A stretch of DNA of 64,000 bases from Periconia sp. R9002 (GCA_023627715.1 JAMAHW010000079.1:141235-205234), one strand, 5' to 3'. Shown: positions 31,631-43,956, numbered from the stretch's first letter. Made by a program: numbers and translations. Notes: generated by a model not told the origin, from the letters alone.

Positions 31631-33592
31631 GATGATTGTTTATGCAACTCCTCCACTGTATGTTGTAGACACAAAGTTAATGCAACTGTGGGGGTGAAGA
31701 CAACGCGGAGAGATGTGAATTCATAAAAAAAGCCAATGGTCACAAATCTCCACACGAATAGGGTTGACGGCACATGGTGACATAAGTACGTCCTATAAAC
31801 ACAACGGTACCGTCATCGGTTCTCCGCCACACATTACTTCCCCTAACCCGAAACCCACTGCGAATGTTGAATTCCGGGGAAAGAGAGGGGTCAAGCATCG
31901 TCACCGGGTTTTTTCGTGCATATAGACATCGCCGGGTCTCGTAATTGACGCAATCTAGTCCGGGGTGGGCAGCGCATCAGGCTAAAATGACACGCTTTTG
32001 ACGATTTCTAGAATCTTTTTGGCTTCGAACAGGAAAAATGATAACTAGACCCGGTTGAATAGCCACAAGCTCGCTAGGTACGTTTCTCTGGCCGATTTTT
32101 TTGCTCTTTCATGGTGAAAACCGAGAATCTCCGCGATATTGCCATAATCGTTGCAGCTATACCACTACCTCTGCATATGCATCGCGATAATAAGTAGGGT
32201 GCACTAAGCCATTACTGCGGGAGGTTTTCCAATAATTCCAAGCCTTTGCCGAACACCTTTTTATTCTAGTGTCGTATGGTATGCTTTACACTTCTAATGG
32301 GAAAGTAGATGTCCATGCTGCGGCAATTGATCGGGACGCGGAAGAGTACGAGGCCTACGCCCCAAGGGAAGATCATTGTATGGGAATTCAAGCCGATACG
32401 TGCAAGGCATTGAATAATAAAGACCTCGGTCGGATAGGCAGGTGTATCCACATCTAGGTAAAGACCCTTGTCAAGGGTGCGCTTAATGAATTGGGGCAGG
32501 TGGAGTGTGCGCTCACGTGGATATTGTCGCATGCGGTTGCGAGCCTATTCCCGTTTCCCCGCTGCACGTTCAACATCTCTTTCTGTCCAGCGGGTTGTCG
32601 GGTAGTGGGGATTTTAGGGTCTGGTCTTGGTCGATTTGATGCCGTTTAATATTCCTCGAGGCGTGCTTTGGCATGCTTGTCTAGCGGTTGCGAGACATGG
32701 GATGATATGAGATAGCATATCCCAAGATTGATGGAAATGCTGCCATCCGCATTGCGTGTACCAAACATGCCGTAGCCGCTACAGTTCACCAAGAGCAGGT
32801 ATCGATCCGATCGAGATCGTCTTGAGGCGGGCGGGAGTTGTAAGCTACCCGAAACGCAGAGGAGGAAAGATGGCATTAAAGACGCCACTGTCCTCACGAG
32901 CCCGGGCTCGGTTCCACTCTGTCGGTTTCCAGGCTGGAAAATCGCTGTCAGGAGGTTTGGGTGCCAACCAAACTTTGGTTTAGCGGTGGATGCTCTTCCC
33001 TGTGCACTCTTGCACTCGCTTTGGTGCGGCGATACGTTCCAGCGTGCCAGTTCAGCTGTTAATGGGCCCGACCGTCTTGGGCTAGTGACCAAAATCATGG
33101 ACCATGATACACCCTTTGCTTCCTTCTTCCCTTCTCTTCCTCTCTCTTCACTGACGACCTGCCGCTCTGTATTTGCAGCTCCCCTCAGATGCGTGCTCTT
33201 TCAGTATCTGCTGCGCCGTGCGGTCGGGCCGACTCTGCCCTAACTCTAATGCAAAACACTCTTCTAGCTCACGATGATGCTCATGGTGCATATTTGGAGT
33301 GGATCTGATGTCACTTTCAAAAGAAAAATTGTTGTTGTTTGGAGTGGTGAAGTGTAGAAGGGTGCAGTTTCGGTGACGACTGGAAGACGAGATAAGAATG
33401 GGTTGAGGCAAGTGCGACGGCGGCGGTACCTTCTCCTGGTTCTGACTGGCCTTACCTAATGCTCCTTCCCATTCATGTTCACAATACCCAGGGTTATCGG
33501 AGCTTCACCTTCTCAAGAACACAAATAATTCATTATGCTACAGGCTACTAGATGCCCACAAAATAGAGCACGACTTCCTAGGAAAGCTAATC
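31631..33592. other. Intergenic region, no gene seen
   Basis: This is a 2.0-kb gap. Frames such as 32646-33098 (minus) and 32986-33243 (plus) overlap each other and show neither domain nor splice continuity. The 5' side of the esterase gene (31640-31900) should hold its promoter. A CT-rich run lies at 33118-33160. Nothing recognisable as RNA or transposon was found. Confidence 0.35.
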
Positions 33593-34846
33593 CTAGCGAC
33601 GACCATACGCGTAATACCTGTGCGGTAAGTCAATCAACCAAGTGGAAACAATGCGAGCTTGAACAATTACTCACACTGGCATGTACAGCTTCAGTCTTGG
33701 GTCCTGCAACTCCCTTTTTGCAGCATCTGTGAGTGCCTCGACCTGTTCCGCTGTCCAACCGAGCTTTTCCGTGAACGGCCAGATGGCGAGAGACGTCAAG
33801 AGAGCGCCTACCATACCAACCATGTCCCTCCCGATACTAGCCCTCGTTGGATCTGCAGATTGGTCAGGCTCTGCCAGCTGAGCAAGGAAACGTCGTCGTC
33901 AATGTTTTTTGCCCTCGGACCACAGCTCGTTCCAACTCGAATGAGTTCTGCACCCAAATGCATCGAGTCTGTCTCAAGACAAACAGAAGGAGAATAATCA
34001 CTCACCTGAAGGCCATTCCCCTATTGGCACAGAAACTCTTGTCCCGTAGACGTTCCGCAATCCAGCTTCCGTCATCAGAGACTTCAACCTCTGTCCGATA
34101 CGTGGACTACGATTGCATCTTTCCATGGCATCTACGTAATTATTCCACCATTGTGTTAAAGCGGACCGATCCGATAAAAGTCCACTATCAGACTGAATGT
34201 TGGGATAATACTCCATCATTTGCAGCCATCCACCTGGCTTCAAAAGCCTTCTCATATCTTGGACATAGGATTCCCATCTGCGGCTTTTGATCCCCTGAGC
34301 CACGAACCGAGAATGGATCAGGTCGTATGCATTTCTTTCAAAGAGACCTGCGTCATTGAGTCTGTCATTGAGATTGTACCCCGATAACTCGAGATTTTCA
34401 GGCTGTTCTGGAAGGTTTTCGGTGAAGATATCAATACCGAGCACCTGGATGCATGAGCAAATACACCAAAATTCCAAACCGTCTGAACAAGAATGTGTGT
34501 GGAGGCTTAAGTACCTCACAGTCTTCGTACTCTTCCGCAACCTGAACTACCCAGTGTCCTCGCCCATAACCACATTCTAGGACTTTCTGGGGATATTCAA
34601 TGGGCGCAAGAAAAAGTTTGTCTTCAAAAAACCGGAGTAGAATGTCGTGTTGTGTTTCCAGTCGATTCTCCTCGTCCTTCGTATTATAAGCGCCTTAGCT
34701 GAGAATGCCTCAAGCAGGCTACCAAGCAGCGGCAACATCCCGGGACTCACCTCATCTACAGGCACACAATAAATTCGCCTATCGACGGAATATTTCTGGA
34801 AATAACGCTCGTGGATGTATACCTTCAGGTCTTCTTCCGAGACCAT
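33593..34846 (-). CDS. SAM-dependent methyltransferase, LaeA/UMTA-like
   Basis: There are five exons: 34846-34751, 34676-34515, 34444-34006, 33852-33675 and 33617-33593 (introns of 74, 70, 153 and 57 nt), giving 299 aa. Motif I is VLECGYGRGHWVVQVAEEY (GxGxG), followed by VLGIDIF (acidic end of beta 2), LIHSRFVAQGI and RRLLKPGGWLQMMEYYP; the C-terminus is LKLYMPVYYAYGRR. This pattern is the TAM/LaeA-like class I methyltransferase found widely in Pezizomycotina. LaeA controls secondary metabolism and development through velvet proteins; most paralogues, probably including this one, have unknown substrates. The protein is shorter than LaeA (about 375 aa) and lacks its N-terminal extension. The acceptor of intron 3 is the least certain junction (CTGCAG before ATCCAACG); it restores the frame and the ASIGRDM block. 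Confidence 0.8.
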
Positions 34847-37800
34847 TTTAACGTGGCAGGGGCGGATGCGCACCGTTGCAGTGCGTCTGGTTGAAGCGGG
34901 CGTGAAGACGCGTTGTCGCTAGCCTTGCGTTTGCGTTCAAGATGTGTAAGGAAAAGTCCTCCTTTTATCTAACTGCATTAAGCTTCGGATGGCAAAGATG
35001 GTGCACCTGGGTTTTACTTTCAAAGGGCAGAGGCGGTTCGTTCAGCTGGAGTATGGCGCAAAACTCCAATGAAGTGAGGGCGGTAAAAGAGCATGCTGGG
35101 AACTATACCAACTTGAAAAAAGGGCAGGGCGTCACCTGGCGTCCATTGCAGGGAGTTTCAAGACTTTTCCAGAAACGTATCAACGATGCCTGGGTAGAGG
35201 ACTCCTTGCTGTGTCACCGTGGAGGGGCTAGGGTCGTGATCGAAGTGGCCACTTTCGGCCGCTATGAAATAATGGGTGCAGCGCGGCTCAGGCCAACCTG
35301 AAGAGCAGAGCCACACAAGCCTACCCGGATGAAAATAACCGATCACTACCCAAATGGCACAAACATGGAGCACGTCGATTTGAATTTGATTCTTCCGTAC
35401 GCTTTGGACCATGATCGGATGCAATCATGCAGAGCGGGCATATGCATTGAAGTGTTGGAGATCATCTATGACTCCGTTGATTATGAAAACACTAGCTTAG
35501 GGAAGAATCCTGCGCTGCCCGGTGAAGCCATGGCGCCACATGTTGTCCCGAGGGTAATTCTAGGTATGATTATCAGAGCGGATGCGGCGGCGCCCTGCAG
35601 GTATCTGGCTGCCGAGCCCTTCATGACGAACTCCTCGCATTGTTATCGACGAGGACTGTCTCCTGCTGCTAACAGTACTCCACCCATGTATGGCGGTTAA
35701 TTTTTTTTCTTTCTTTTTTTTCTCGAAACGTGCGGCACCTAGCTCCACCGTATTCGGAGGCCATGTGGCAGTCATCATGTATCCCACACAGTCGATCTTA
35801 CATACCACACACAATACCGCTGACATGGACTTGGGTTCACGGGCACTAGTAACTACTGGGTAATTTCATGCTTTCAAGAGCGCCACCCCCGAGCACCGAA
35901 TACGGGTACAGAGAGCGTCTGTCGAGTAGGCGAGCGGTGAGGAAGACATCGATACTTCAACGGTTTAGCCAGAGTATCAGGAGGACCTATCATGCAGCAG
36001 AGTGTCATTGGAAAGCAGAGCTGGCCACAATATAACAGAACAGCACTCCGTGTTTTGATTCGCAGGGTGGAGACAACGGTCAGATGGTCAGAACGATGTT
36101 TACACGCTGGTGGGGCCCTCTGAGCGCGGGCGGACAATCCTGCTGGCGCACTACCGATTGAGACTAGCAGGACAGCGACATCACAATGGAAAAAAAGAAA
36201 AGTGGCCAGCGGTATGCGTTGTCGACTCAATCCCTGCCATTTCCGGACATATCTTCGACTCTTGATGCCCAAAAATGCGGTCTGCGATGCAAGTTCAGGG
36301 CGGAGGACATCTTCCAATGAGCTTTCCAACGACCGTCTCCACTAGAGCTTGCGTTTGGACTATGTACGGGGAGCATGTTGGATATAATACCAGCATTTGA
36401 CAGCACTGTCCAGGACCCTTCGGATGAGATATCTTTAGGGTTCTGTTTCAAAGGGATAACGCTACATCTCAGTCTGACTTCTTTGACTGCATATTATCTC
36501 ACTATAGTGAAGCCCGAGGTTGCCAGCTCAACGGCTGAGTTATTTTCCCATCCAGTTAGCTCAAGGAAAGTGCTGCCCAGGCGACTATCCCAAACCGTGG
36601 AAAGCGACGGTGCAATCTATTTCCGCGTACAATCATTACGCGAAGAGGGATCCTTATAGCAGCATCGCGTGCTGTATATGACGAGAATTGGGGCATTGGA
36701 AGGGGAGGAGCAGCTGTGCGGTGATGCGAAGAAAAGTAAAGCCTAGACGCAACGCATTATGTTGGTGTTGGAATTGGAGAGCTTACTGTAGCGATAGAAA
36801 GAGCTCGCAGTACATACATGTACATGTACATGCCCCTGACTGCTCACGTTATCCCGGACTCGCAGGGGGTCGATGTACTCAAACAAGGATCAGACATGAA
36901 CACGCACGACATCACCCACCCCTCATCCAGCTTTCAGTGCAAGCTACAAACCAACAGCTTGCCAACAGCTCTGCCGACATCGTTTATCCTGCGAAAAGTA
37001 GCGGATATCATGGGCACCAATTCGCTCGGGATCGGCTTTTCTCTCGTCTCGAAGGCAAAGTCACGCTCATGAACTTCCCTAGGTTCGCTAAACTAATGTC
37101 TCTCCATATTAGCAAGCAAAGCCATACTACTACAATGAATACCTCGTACGGACACCGCTCTCTACTGCGTCTGATCTCAACGATGCACTCTCCATGCGAG
37201 CAAAAAAAAAGTTGAAACGAAGTACGTGATAAAAGAGACCAACATGCGGTGGCCCTAGGTAACTCGGTCATGCCATTATGGGGACAAAGAGGGGTTGAAT
37301 CCATTGGAAAATCTTTTCCCAGCACGTCAGACCTTAACCGCTCTCCTCCGTCGGTGGGCGTCGGTTACACCAACATCCCAGATGGATTTGATTTTGCCTC
37401 TCCCCGAGCGCGCGGCACGTCACCCGCCGGCGCGGTACTTGCTAAAGTGCGAAAAAGCGAGTACTGCCATCATCGTGCAGAAAGATAAAGGTAATGGTAA
37501 CTGGAATTGCCACATGGATGATGGGTGAAGATTGCAGGATCCGCGATCTTCACCTGTCCATGAGGTGCATAGTTGAATATTTCAAATGTTGAGTCGATGA
37601 AGCACTGCAGGCCACACCTCAAAACAAGACGGGATGACAATTCACGTACAAAAATGATGCGTCACGGTCAATGGGGGATTTGGAAGATACTCGACAAAAA
37701 AATATGCAGTATTTCAGTATCTGGTACCTCGACATGGGTCAAAAGATAGAACGCCTGTTACCTCGACTCAAGTGCTCCAATGGATGGTCACGTGGTTTGA

Positions 37801-38701
37801 TCGCTGACTAATTCCGAACAGTGCATCGCATCGCTCATTGGTGCAGGTAGGTACAACAACATTGAACAATCAAGGACGTACTTGGTACATACGTATCAGA
37901 CGACTGTTGTGGAAATAAGCACGGCAGAAGACGATCAGCTAGGTACAGTTCAAGAAGAGCGTGTCCGCACATCTGTACATTTGAGATGTACCGAGGTCCC
38001 CACATTGGCTTTCTCCCCACCGGATTCGCTCGCTGGCGGTAGAATTGATATAAACAGTGCCCGTCGGGCTAATTACCCGTTTCGCTATTAGGTGACTTAC
38101 CGGAAGCTTGTGAAGTGGAATGGGATGGAATTGAGCATGTTCATGTTGAAGAATTGATGTGGGGGATTGACTACCTATGTCAACTTGACCAACCCCGGAT
38201 TCCACATGCTGTCATATGATGACGCGCTAAATGGACTTTGGACGCTCCAACATGTGAAAACGTACCTGCGACGCCAGACAGTGTGGAGAATGGCCTGGGG
38301 TAAAACCGTTTTGAAAGAAGCGTACCGATAGGCTGGAAGAACATGACAAAGCCGTTTCGGCCGTATCTACAAGTCTCGTGAGCACCATAGCTTCAACCTC
38401 GGCAGTCGTCGCTTGCTGAGGCTCGGCTCTTTCAGAAGCTCTCAAAGGTTGATTTGCCTTTACATATTCATCATTCCCCTCAGTTTCCTGACTGATCACC
38501 TCTCCCCGTATTCCTACTCTCCTATCTCGACTTGCAATTCCCTTCCATCTCCCGTCTTATCCGTATACCCATCCGCATCTATACGCTTTCGTTTCGAGGA
38601 CGAGGGCTGCTGCAGAGACCCCCCGCGCCCGCCTAAGAGAGCTGTTCGGAGGTCCTGTACTCTGTTGATTCTTTTCCTGCATAACACACACCCTTCACAT
38701 C
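34847..38701. other. Long region without genes (3.9 kb)
   Basis: This is the largest gap in the window. Open frames up to 175 codons occur (36688-37215, 34942-35301, 35329-35700) but none has a domain, a signal peptide or matching splice sites, and they overlap antisense frames of similar length. A T-rich run is at 35700-35722 and a palindromic ACATGTACATGTACATG run at 36811-36832. The last ~300 bp before 38702 are CT-rich, typical of a strong fungal promoter (Fox2). Confidence 0.4.
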
Positions 38702-41524
38702 ATGGCTCCCCCTGCTGAACTGCGGTATGACGGCCAGACCGTCGTTGTGACGGGTGCTGGTGGTGGTTTGGGTCGCGAGTATGCCATCTTCTACGGTAGC
38801 CGGGGTGCTAATGTCGTGGTCAACGATCTGGGCGGTAGCTTCAAGGGCGAGGGTGGTGGCTCAGCGGTTCGTTCTATCTCTTCCATCACATCCATTCCCA
38901 GTCAAAAGCTAACAGCAACATCAACAGGCCGCCGACAAGGTCGTGCAAGAAATCCGCGCCGCGGGCGGCAAGGCCGTGCCCAACTACGACTCGGTCGAGA
39001 ATGGAGAAGCCATCATCAAGACGGCCATTGACAACTTTGGCCGCATTGATGTGCTCATCAACAACGCTGGCATCCTGCGCGATGTGAGCTTCAAGAACAT
39101 GAAGCAGCAGGATTGGGACCTCATCTACAAGGTCCACGTCAAGGGAGCATACAAATGCGCGCACGCTGCGTGGCCCTACTTCAGGAAACAAAAGTATGGT
39201 CGCTTGATTAGTACCGCATCTGCGGCTGGTCTGTTTGGCTCTTTCGGCCAGACCAACTACTCCGGTACGTGTGATATGTGGACTAGCTTTCGCACTGGAG
39301 TGATTTGCTGACCATCGCAGCTGCCAAACTCGCTCTCGTCGGTTTCACCGAGACCCTCGCAAAAGAGGGGTTGAAATACAACATCCACTGCAATGTGATT
39401 GCTCCCATCGCTGCCTCTCGCATGACCGAGACCGTCATGCCCCCCGATGTCCTCGCGAAGCTCAAGCCCGAGTGGATCGTACCCCTCGTCGCTGTTCTCA
39501 CACACAAGTCCTGCTCCGAAACAGGCTCGATATACGAGGCAGGTGGTGGTCACATTGCGAAACTGCGATGGGAACGCTCCAAGGGTGCGCTGTTCAAGCC
39601 CGACGAGTCTCTCACACCTGGAGCTGTGGCGGCTAAATGGAAGGATATTGTGGACTTCTCGCAGCCCGAGCACCCCCAGGGTCCTGCGAATGCCATGGAG
39701 CTTCTTGAAGCTGCTTTCCAGTTGCCTCCCAGCCCTAAGGTTGAGCAGCCCAGCTTCAAGGACAAGGTTGTCTTGGTTACTGGCGGTGGTGCCGGTCTCG
39801 GTCGCGCATATGCGTTGCTGTTCGCCAAATTGGGCGCAAAGCTCGTCATCAACGACCTTGCCAACCCCGACACGGTTGTGCAGGAGATTCAGAAGCTCGG
39901 TGGCCAAGCTGTTGGCAACAAGGCCAATGTATTGGACGGCGAGGCTGTGATCAAAACGGCCATTGATACGTACGGCCGCATCGATGTCCTTATCAACAAT
40001 GCTGGTATCCTCCGCGACAAGGCCTTCACCAACATGACTGATGAGCAGTGGGAGATCATTCACCAGGTGCATTTGTTCGGCACATACGCTTGCTCAAAGG
40101 CTGCCTGGCCGTACATGCTGAAGCAGAAGTATGGCCGCATCGTCAACACGACTTCCACCAGCGGTATCTACGGAAACTTCGGTCAAGCCAACTACGCTTC
40201 CGCTAAGTCCGGTATCCTCGGTTTCTCCAAGTCGCTTGCTCTTGAGGGCAAGAAGAACAACATTTTCGTCAACACGATTGCGCCCAACGCAGGCACCCAG
40301 ATGACGGCTACCATCATGCCCGAAGAAATGGTTCAAGCTCTCAAGCCCGACTTTGTCGCTCCTCTTGTGGTTCTCCTCTCTTCCGACAAGGCCCCTGAGC
40401 CTACCGGTGGACTCTACGAGGGTGGAAACGGCTGGTTCGCGGCCACCCGATGGCAGCGAACGGGAGGCCATGGCTTCCCTATCGATGTCAAGCTCACCCC
40501 CGAGGCTGTCCTCGAGAAGTGGGAGAGGATCAACAACTTCGATGACGGCCGTGCTGATCACCCCTTCGACAATGCCTCCGGCCTTAAGAGCATCATGGCC
40601 AACATGGAGAACACCAGCAAGGGCAAGAAGGAGAAGAAGGGCAACGAGGAGGTTCTCAAGGCTATTGAAGCAGCAAAGGCTGCCAAGGCTGAGGGTACAC
40701 CCTTTGAATACACCGAGAGGGATGTCATCCTCTACAATCTCGGCATCGGCGCCAAACGCACCGAACTTCCTTTCGTCTTTGAGAACGACGAAAACTTCCA
40801 GGTGATTCCCACTTTTGGTGTGATCCCACCTTTCAATGCCGTGCCTCCCTTCTCCTTCAGCGAGATACTCCCCAACTTCTCTCCGATGATGCTTCTCCAC
40901 GGCGAGCAGTACCTCGAGATCCGCAAATTCCCCATCCCCACAGAAGCCAAGCTCGTTTCCTACCCATCTTTGGTCGAGGTAGTTGACAAGGGTGCTGCGG
41001 GTATCATCGTAACCGGCACCACCACCAAGGATGCCAACACTGGCGAGGACATCTTCTACAACGAATCCACCGTCTTCGTGCGTGGTTCAGGCGGTTTCGG
41101 CGGCCCATCCAAGGGCTCAGATCGCGGTGCCGCCACCAAGGTGCACAAGGCCCCACAGCGTGCACCCGACGCCGTCGTCGAGGAACAAACATCCCCAGAC
41201 CAGGCCGCCCTGTACCGCCTGTCTGGTGACCTCAACCCTCTCCACATCGACCCCGAGTTCAGCAAAGTCGGTGGTTTCAAAGACCCTATCCTCCACGGCC
41301 TTTGCTTCTTCGGTATCTCTGGCAAGCATGTGTTGAAGACATACGGCCCGTTCAAGAACATCAAGGTGCGATTCGCCGGCACCGTCATCCCCGGCCAGAC
41401 GCTCAAGACGGAGATGTGGAAGGTCAACAACACGGTTGTGTTCCAGACCAAGGTCGTCGAGACGGGCAAGCTGTGCATCTCGGGAGCGGGCGCCGAACTT
41501 CTTGGTGCGGGGTCGAAGTTGTAG
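38702..41524 (+). CDS. FOX2: Peroxisomal multifunctional beta-oxidation enzyme (Fox2-type)
   Basis: The exons are 38702-38866, 38928-39264 and 39321-41524 (introns of 61 and 56 nt), giving 901 aa. Two tandem short-chain dehydrogenase domains (about 1-300 and 310-600) each carry TGxGxGxG ([26 protein letters not shown]), NNAGILRD and a Y-x-x-x-K active site (YSAAK; YASAK). The C-terminal third is a MaoC-like hydratase 2 domain with the hot-dog signature [17 protein letters not shown] and ILHGLCFFG. The protein ends in SKL, a perfect PTS1 peroxisomal signal. Fox2 catalyses 2-enoyl-CoA hydration and D-3-hydroxyacyl-CoA dehydrogenation in fatty-acid beta-oxidation. Length matches yeast Fox2 (900 aa). 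Codon use is strongly C-ending throughout, suggesting high expression. Confidence 0.96.
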
Positions 41525-42068
41525 AGATTTTTGCGAGTGTGTGTGTCTGTAACGGGGTTCTAGCATCCAAAAAAGTAGGGTTGCTTTTTGTATATATTCC
41601 ACGATTTCTGAGTAGTTTTTCTCTTTCGGGATGTTGTTATTTGTACGGATATGAGCATGAAATATGAATACCGAAATTTTTTGCATTTTGATTGTTTGAT
41701 AAAATGTTATGTGTATGCTGTGAAAAGTTGTGTGATTATGTTTAGTAAGACGTACATAGGTAGTTTTTCCATGTTCCAGTTCATGGGTTCCTCATTTCAT
41801 GTTTCCACCTTCCTTTCCTCTCCTTCCTTTGCGTTCCTTCCATGCATAACATACTTCCATACCTAGGTACACATAAATCACCAAGAACTCCGCGTACCCA
41901 ATTACAAAAACAACAAACACAAACAGAAACATAAACAGAAAAGAATCGCCACAAAACCCTTGACCAACTAACCAAGTAAATAAATGCGTAACAACCTCAC
42001 CACCTCATCCTCCTCCTTTTCCTTACTACCCAACCCATCCTCCCCCTTCCCCCATTTCCATCAACCCG
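41525..42068. other. Convergent 3' intergenic region
   Basis: This 544-bp gap lies between the stops of Fox2 and the membrane-protein gene. It is T-rich near Fox2 and A/C-rich near the other gene. No gene is seen. Confidence 0.4.
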
Positions 42069-43046
42069 CTATTCCTCCTCCTCCTCCTCCTCCTCCTCAA
42101 CCCACTTCCCCTCCCCCTTCCCCTCCCTCAACACACCCCGGAACCCCATACCCAACCCCACACTCCCCCCCAACCCCCCCACCAAAACAACCACCATCAT
42201 CGCGGCGTCGAGGGTGTAAAATAGCACCATCTCCCTCTCATTATTTCGAGGTACCCCCGCGAGCGGGTCTACGCAGCGGAAGAAAGTCCGTATCAGAATC
42301 GGGTTTATAAGTATCATATTCACTATTTCCATTCATTTAGAAAACGTTTAGTTTGGGGTTAAGGGGGGAAGGGGAAACGTACGTATGAGGAAGAATTTAA
42401 GCATCCATGGGTAGGGATACTTTGCGTGGGTTTTGTGGGGTTGATTGGTAGTCGAGGAGGAGGAGGAGGAGGAGGAGGAGAAAGTGTTGAATAAAGCTTG
42501 GGTGAAGAAGATGCCTAGGGCGAGGATACAGATGGTGTGTAGTGTGAGGCTGATGCGAAGGATGTTGGTGCTGAGGGTGAGGTGGTTGTTGGGGGATAGG
42601 AGGAGGGTTAAGGAGGCTGCGATTTGGAGGGTGAGGATTATGACGTGTGTTGTGAGGAGGAGAAGTGTCGTCGTGCGTGCGTATTTCTCGCGCTGGGTAT
42701 TCGTCTTTGTGGATGACTCCACGGCACGTGTACGTAGGATCTCTGGAACTATTGCTGTTGTCGCGCACGTAAACGCCGTTGGTCCTGCGCTTAGGGTGAA
42801 GACGGTTAATGCTGCGTACGCGTTTCTACTGCCGTCATCGGAGGAGGAGGAGTCCTTGGGAAATTTGGTCTGGAGAACAACGAGGAACGTGTAGGATACC
42901 ACGGCGAGGAGGTACGTGAGGTGCGAGAGGAGGAAGTGGGGGAGGTGGGTGCGGTGGAGGCGGTGTTTGAGGGATAGGGAGAGGTGCAGGGGGAGGAGGA
43001 TTAGGGAGAGGGTTAGGAAGAGGGGGGTGGTTAAGGGAGAGGGCAT
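42069..43046 (-). CDS. Polytopic membrane protein, possibly RTA1-like
   Basis: The exons are 43046-42383 and 42322-42069 with a 60-nt intron (GTACGT...AATAG), giving 305 aa. Seven hydrophobic helices can be drawn, starting with PLFLTLSLILLPLHLSL and ending with MMVVVLVGGLGGSVGLG. Near the C-terminus, ILIRTFFRCVDPLAG...EMVLFYTLDAAMM resembles the late TM6-TM7 block of RTA1-type lipid-translocating exporters (R-x-x-(F/Y)-R-x-(V/E)...E...Y..D). The N-terminal half does not show the usual RTA1 pattern, so another DUF-type fungal membrane family is possible. Two homopolymer tracts, a Ser run near residues 196-205 and a terminal Glu run, are encoded by trinucleotide microsatellites. The gene is C-rich in exon 1 and G-rich in exon 2. 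Confidence 0.55.
42072..42098 (+). repeat. CTC trinucleotide microsatellite encoding poly-Glu
   Basis: About nine copies of CTC on the plus strand read as GAG (Glu) in the minus-strand gene and form its extreme C-terminus. Slippage here would change only the length of the acidic tail. Confidence 0.85.
42454..42481 (+). repeat. GAG trinucleotide microsatellite encoding poly-Ser
   Basis: About nine GAG/GGA units on the plus strand are read as TCC (Ser) on the minus strand, inside a loop of the membrane protein. Confidence 0.85.
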
Positions 43047-43956
43047 TGTTGGGTGAGGGGGGTGGTTGGGGAGGTGGTTGGTTAGGTTGGGAATTATCGA
43101 AAGTGTTTTCTTCTTCGCAATGGATTGGTGTTATTGGGGTTGGGATTTATATGGTGAGGTGGTTAGATGGGGAAGGGAGGGAGGGAAGGTGATGAGTGAT
43201 ACTGGATGGTATATATGTATGTATGTGTGGGAAGATGGGATGTCGGTGATGGGTGATATCGTTTGTAGATTTAGACGAACGGACCAATTACTTTGAGGGT
43301 TTATAGAGGGGGATGGTATTGATGTATATGGATCAATCACTATGTGCCTGTGTAGGTAGAAGCACGCAGAAACTCACGGGACGGAAAAGGGGTTTCGGGG
43401 GCTGGTCAGTTGGTTGATAAAGGGAATAGACGAGCCAACCAGTTAGAGAAGTTTGAAGTGGTTAGGTGGGTTTGTTGCTTTTAGGGTTGGTATCTGGATT
43501 TGGGTGTCGTGAGGGACTGAGGTAGGGGGGAGGAAGAGATGTTGGATTTTTTTTGAAGGTGGAGATCGGTTTGAACATGTAGTCAGTTATGTAGGCTTGT
43601 TAAATTCTGTAGATGTGGATTTCGGTGTAATGATTGAACTGGACAATGTCCTACAATATCTGAAAATGTATGAGTGATGGTGGTGGTGGTGTTCAGCTTC
43701 CCCACGTGCTCAACGGGATTCTAATCCCTGTGTTGATCTCGAACGCCCCACAAATTTAGACGAACCGACAAATCACAGGCGCCGTCGCTGATCAAGCATC
43801 TTACCATTGAACCCATTCAGCCCAAGCGTTATCAGACATGTCTTTGACTAAGTCGTCCGTCATGCGTCTTCACTTGTTTTCTCTCCACAAACTCCCCAAA
43901 ACTCTAACAGTGTTTGATGTGTGTGTGTGTGTGTGTGATTGATGATTAAGGAGACC
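43047..43956. promoter_or_regulatory. Divergent region between membrane protein and Zn2Cys6 regulator
   Basis: This is a 910-bp region. The half near 43050-43220 is G-rich with GGTTGG/GGTGG repeats. A (GT)n tract of about ten units at 43919-43937 ends 19 nt before the regulator's ATG. A tRNA-like inverted-repeat structure at 43706-43823 (minus) is described in the findings. Confidence 0.4.
43919..43937 (+). repeat. GT dinucleotide microsatellite next to a start codon
   Basis: An uninterrupted run of about nine to ten GT units lies in the probable 5' UTR of the Zn2Cys6 gene, ending 19 nt before its ATG. Confidence 0.8.

Noticed and set aside
32646..33098. 150-codon minus-strand frame
   Set aside because: Overlaps plus-strand frames of similar length and shows no protein-like features.
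36688..37215. 175-codon plus-strand frame in the gene-free region
   Set aside because: No recognisable domain, overlapped by other frames, no splice signals linking it to neighbours.
39257..40072. 271-codon frame antisense to Fox2
   Set aside because: A shadow of a strongly C-ending coding region; the sense strand is an unambiguous Fox2.
40094..40900. 268-codon frame antisense to Fox2
   Set aside because: Same reason: antisense openness follows from codon bias.
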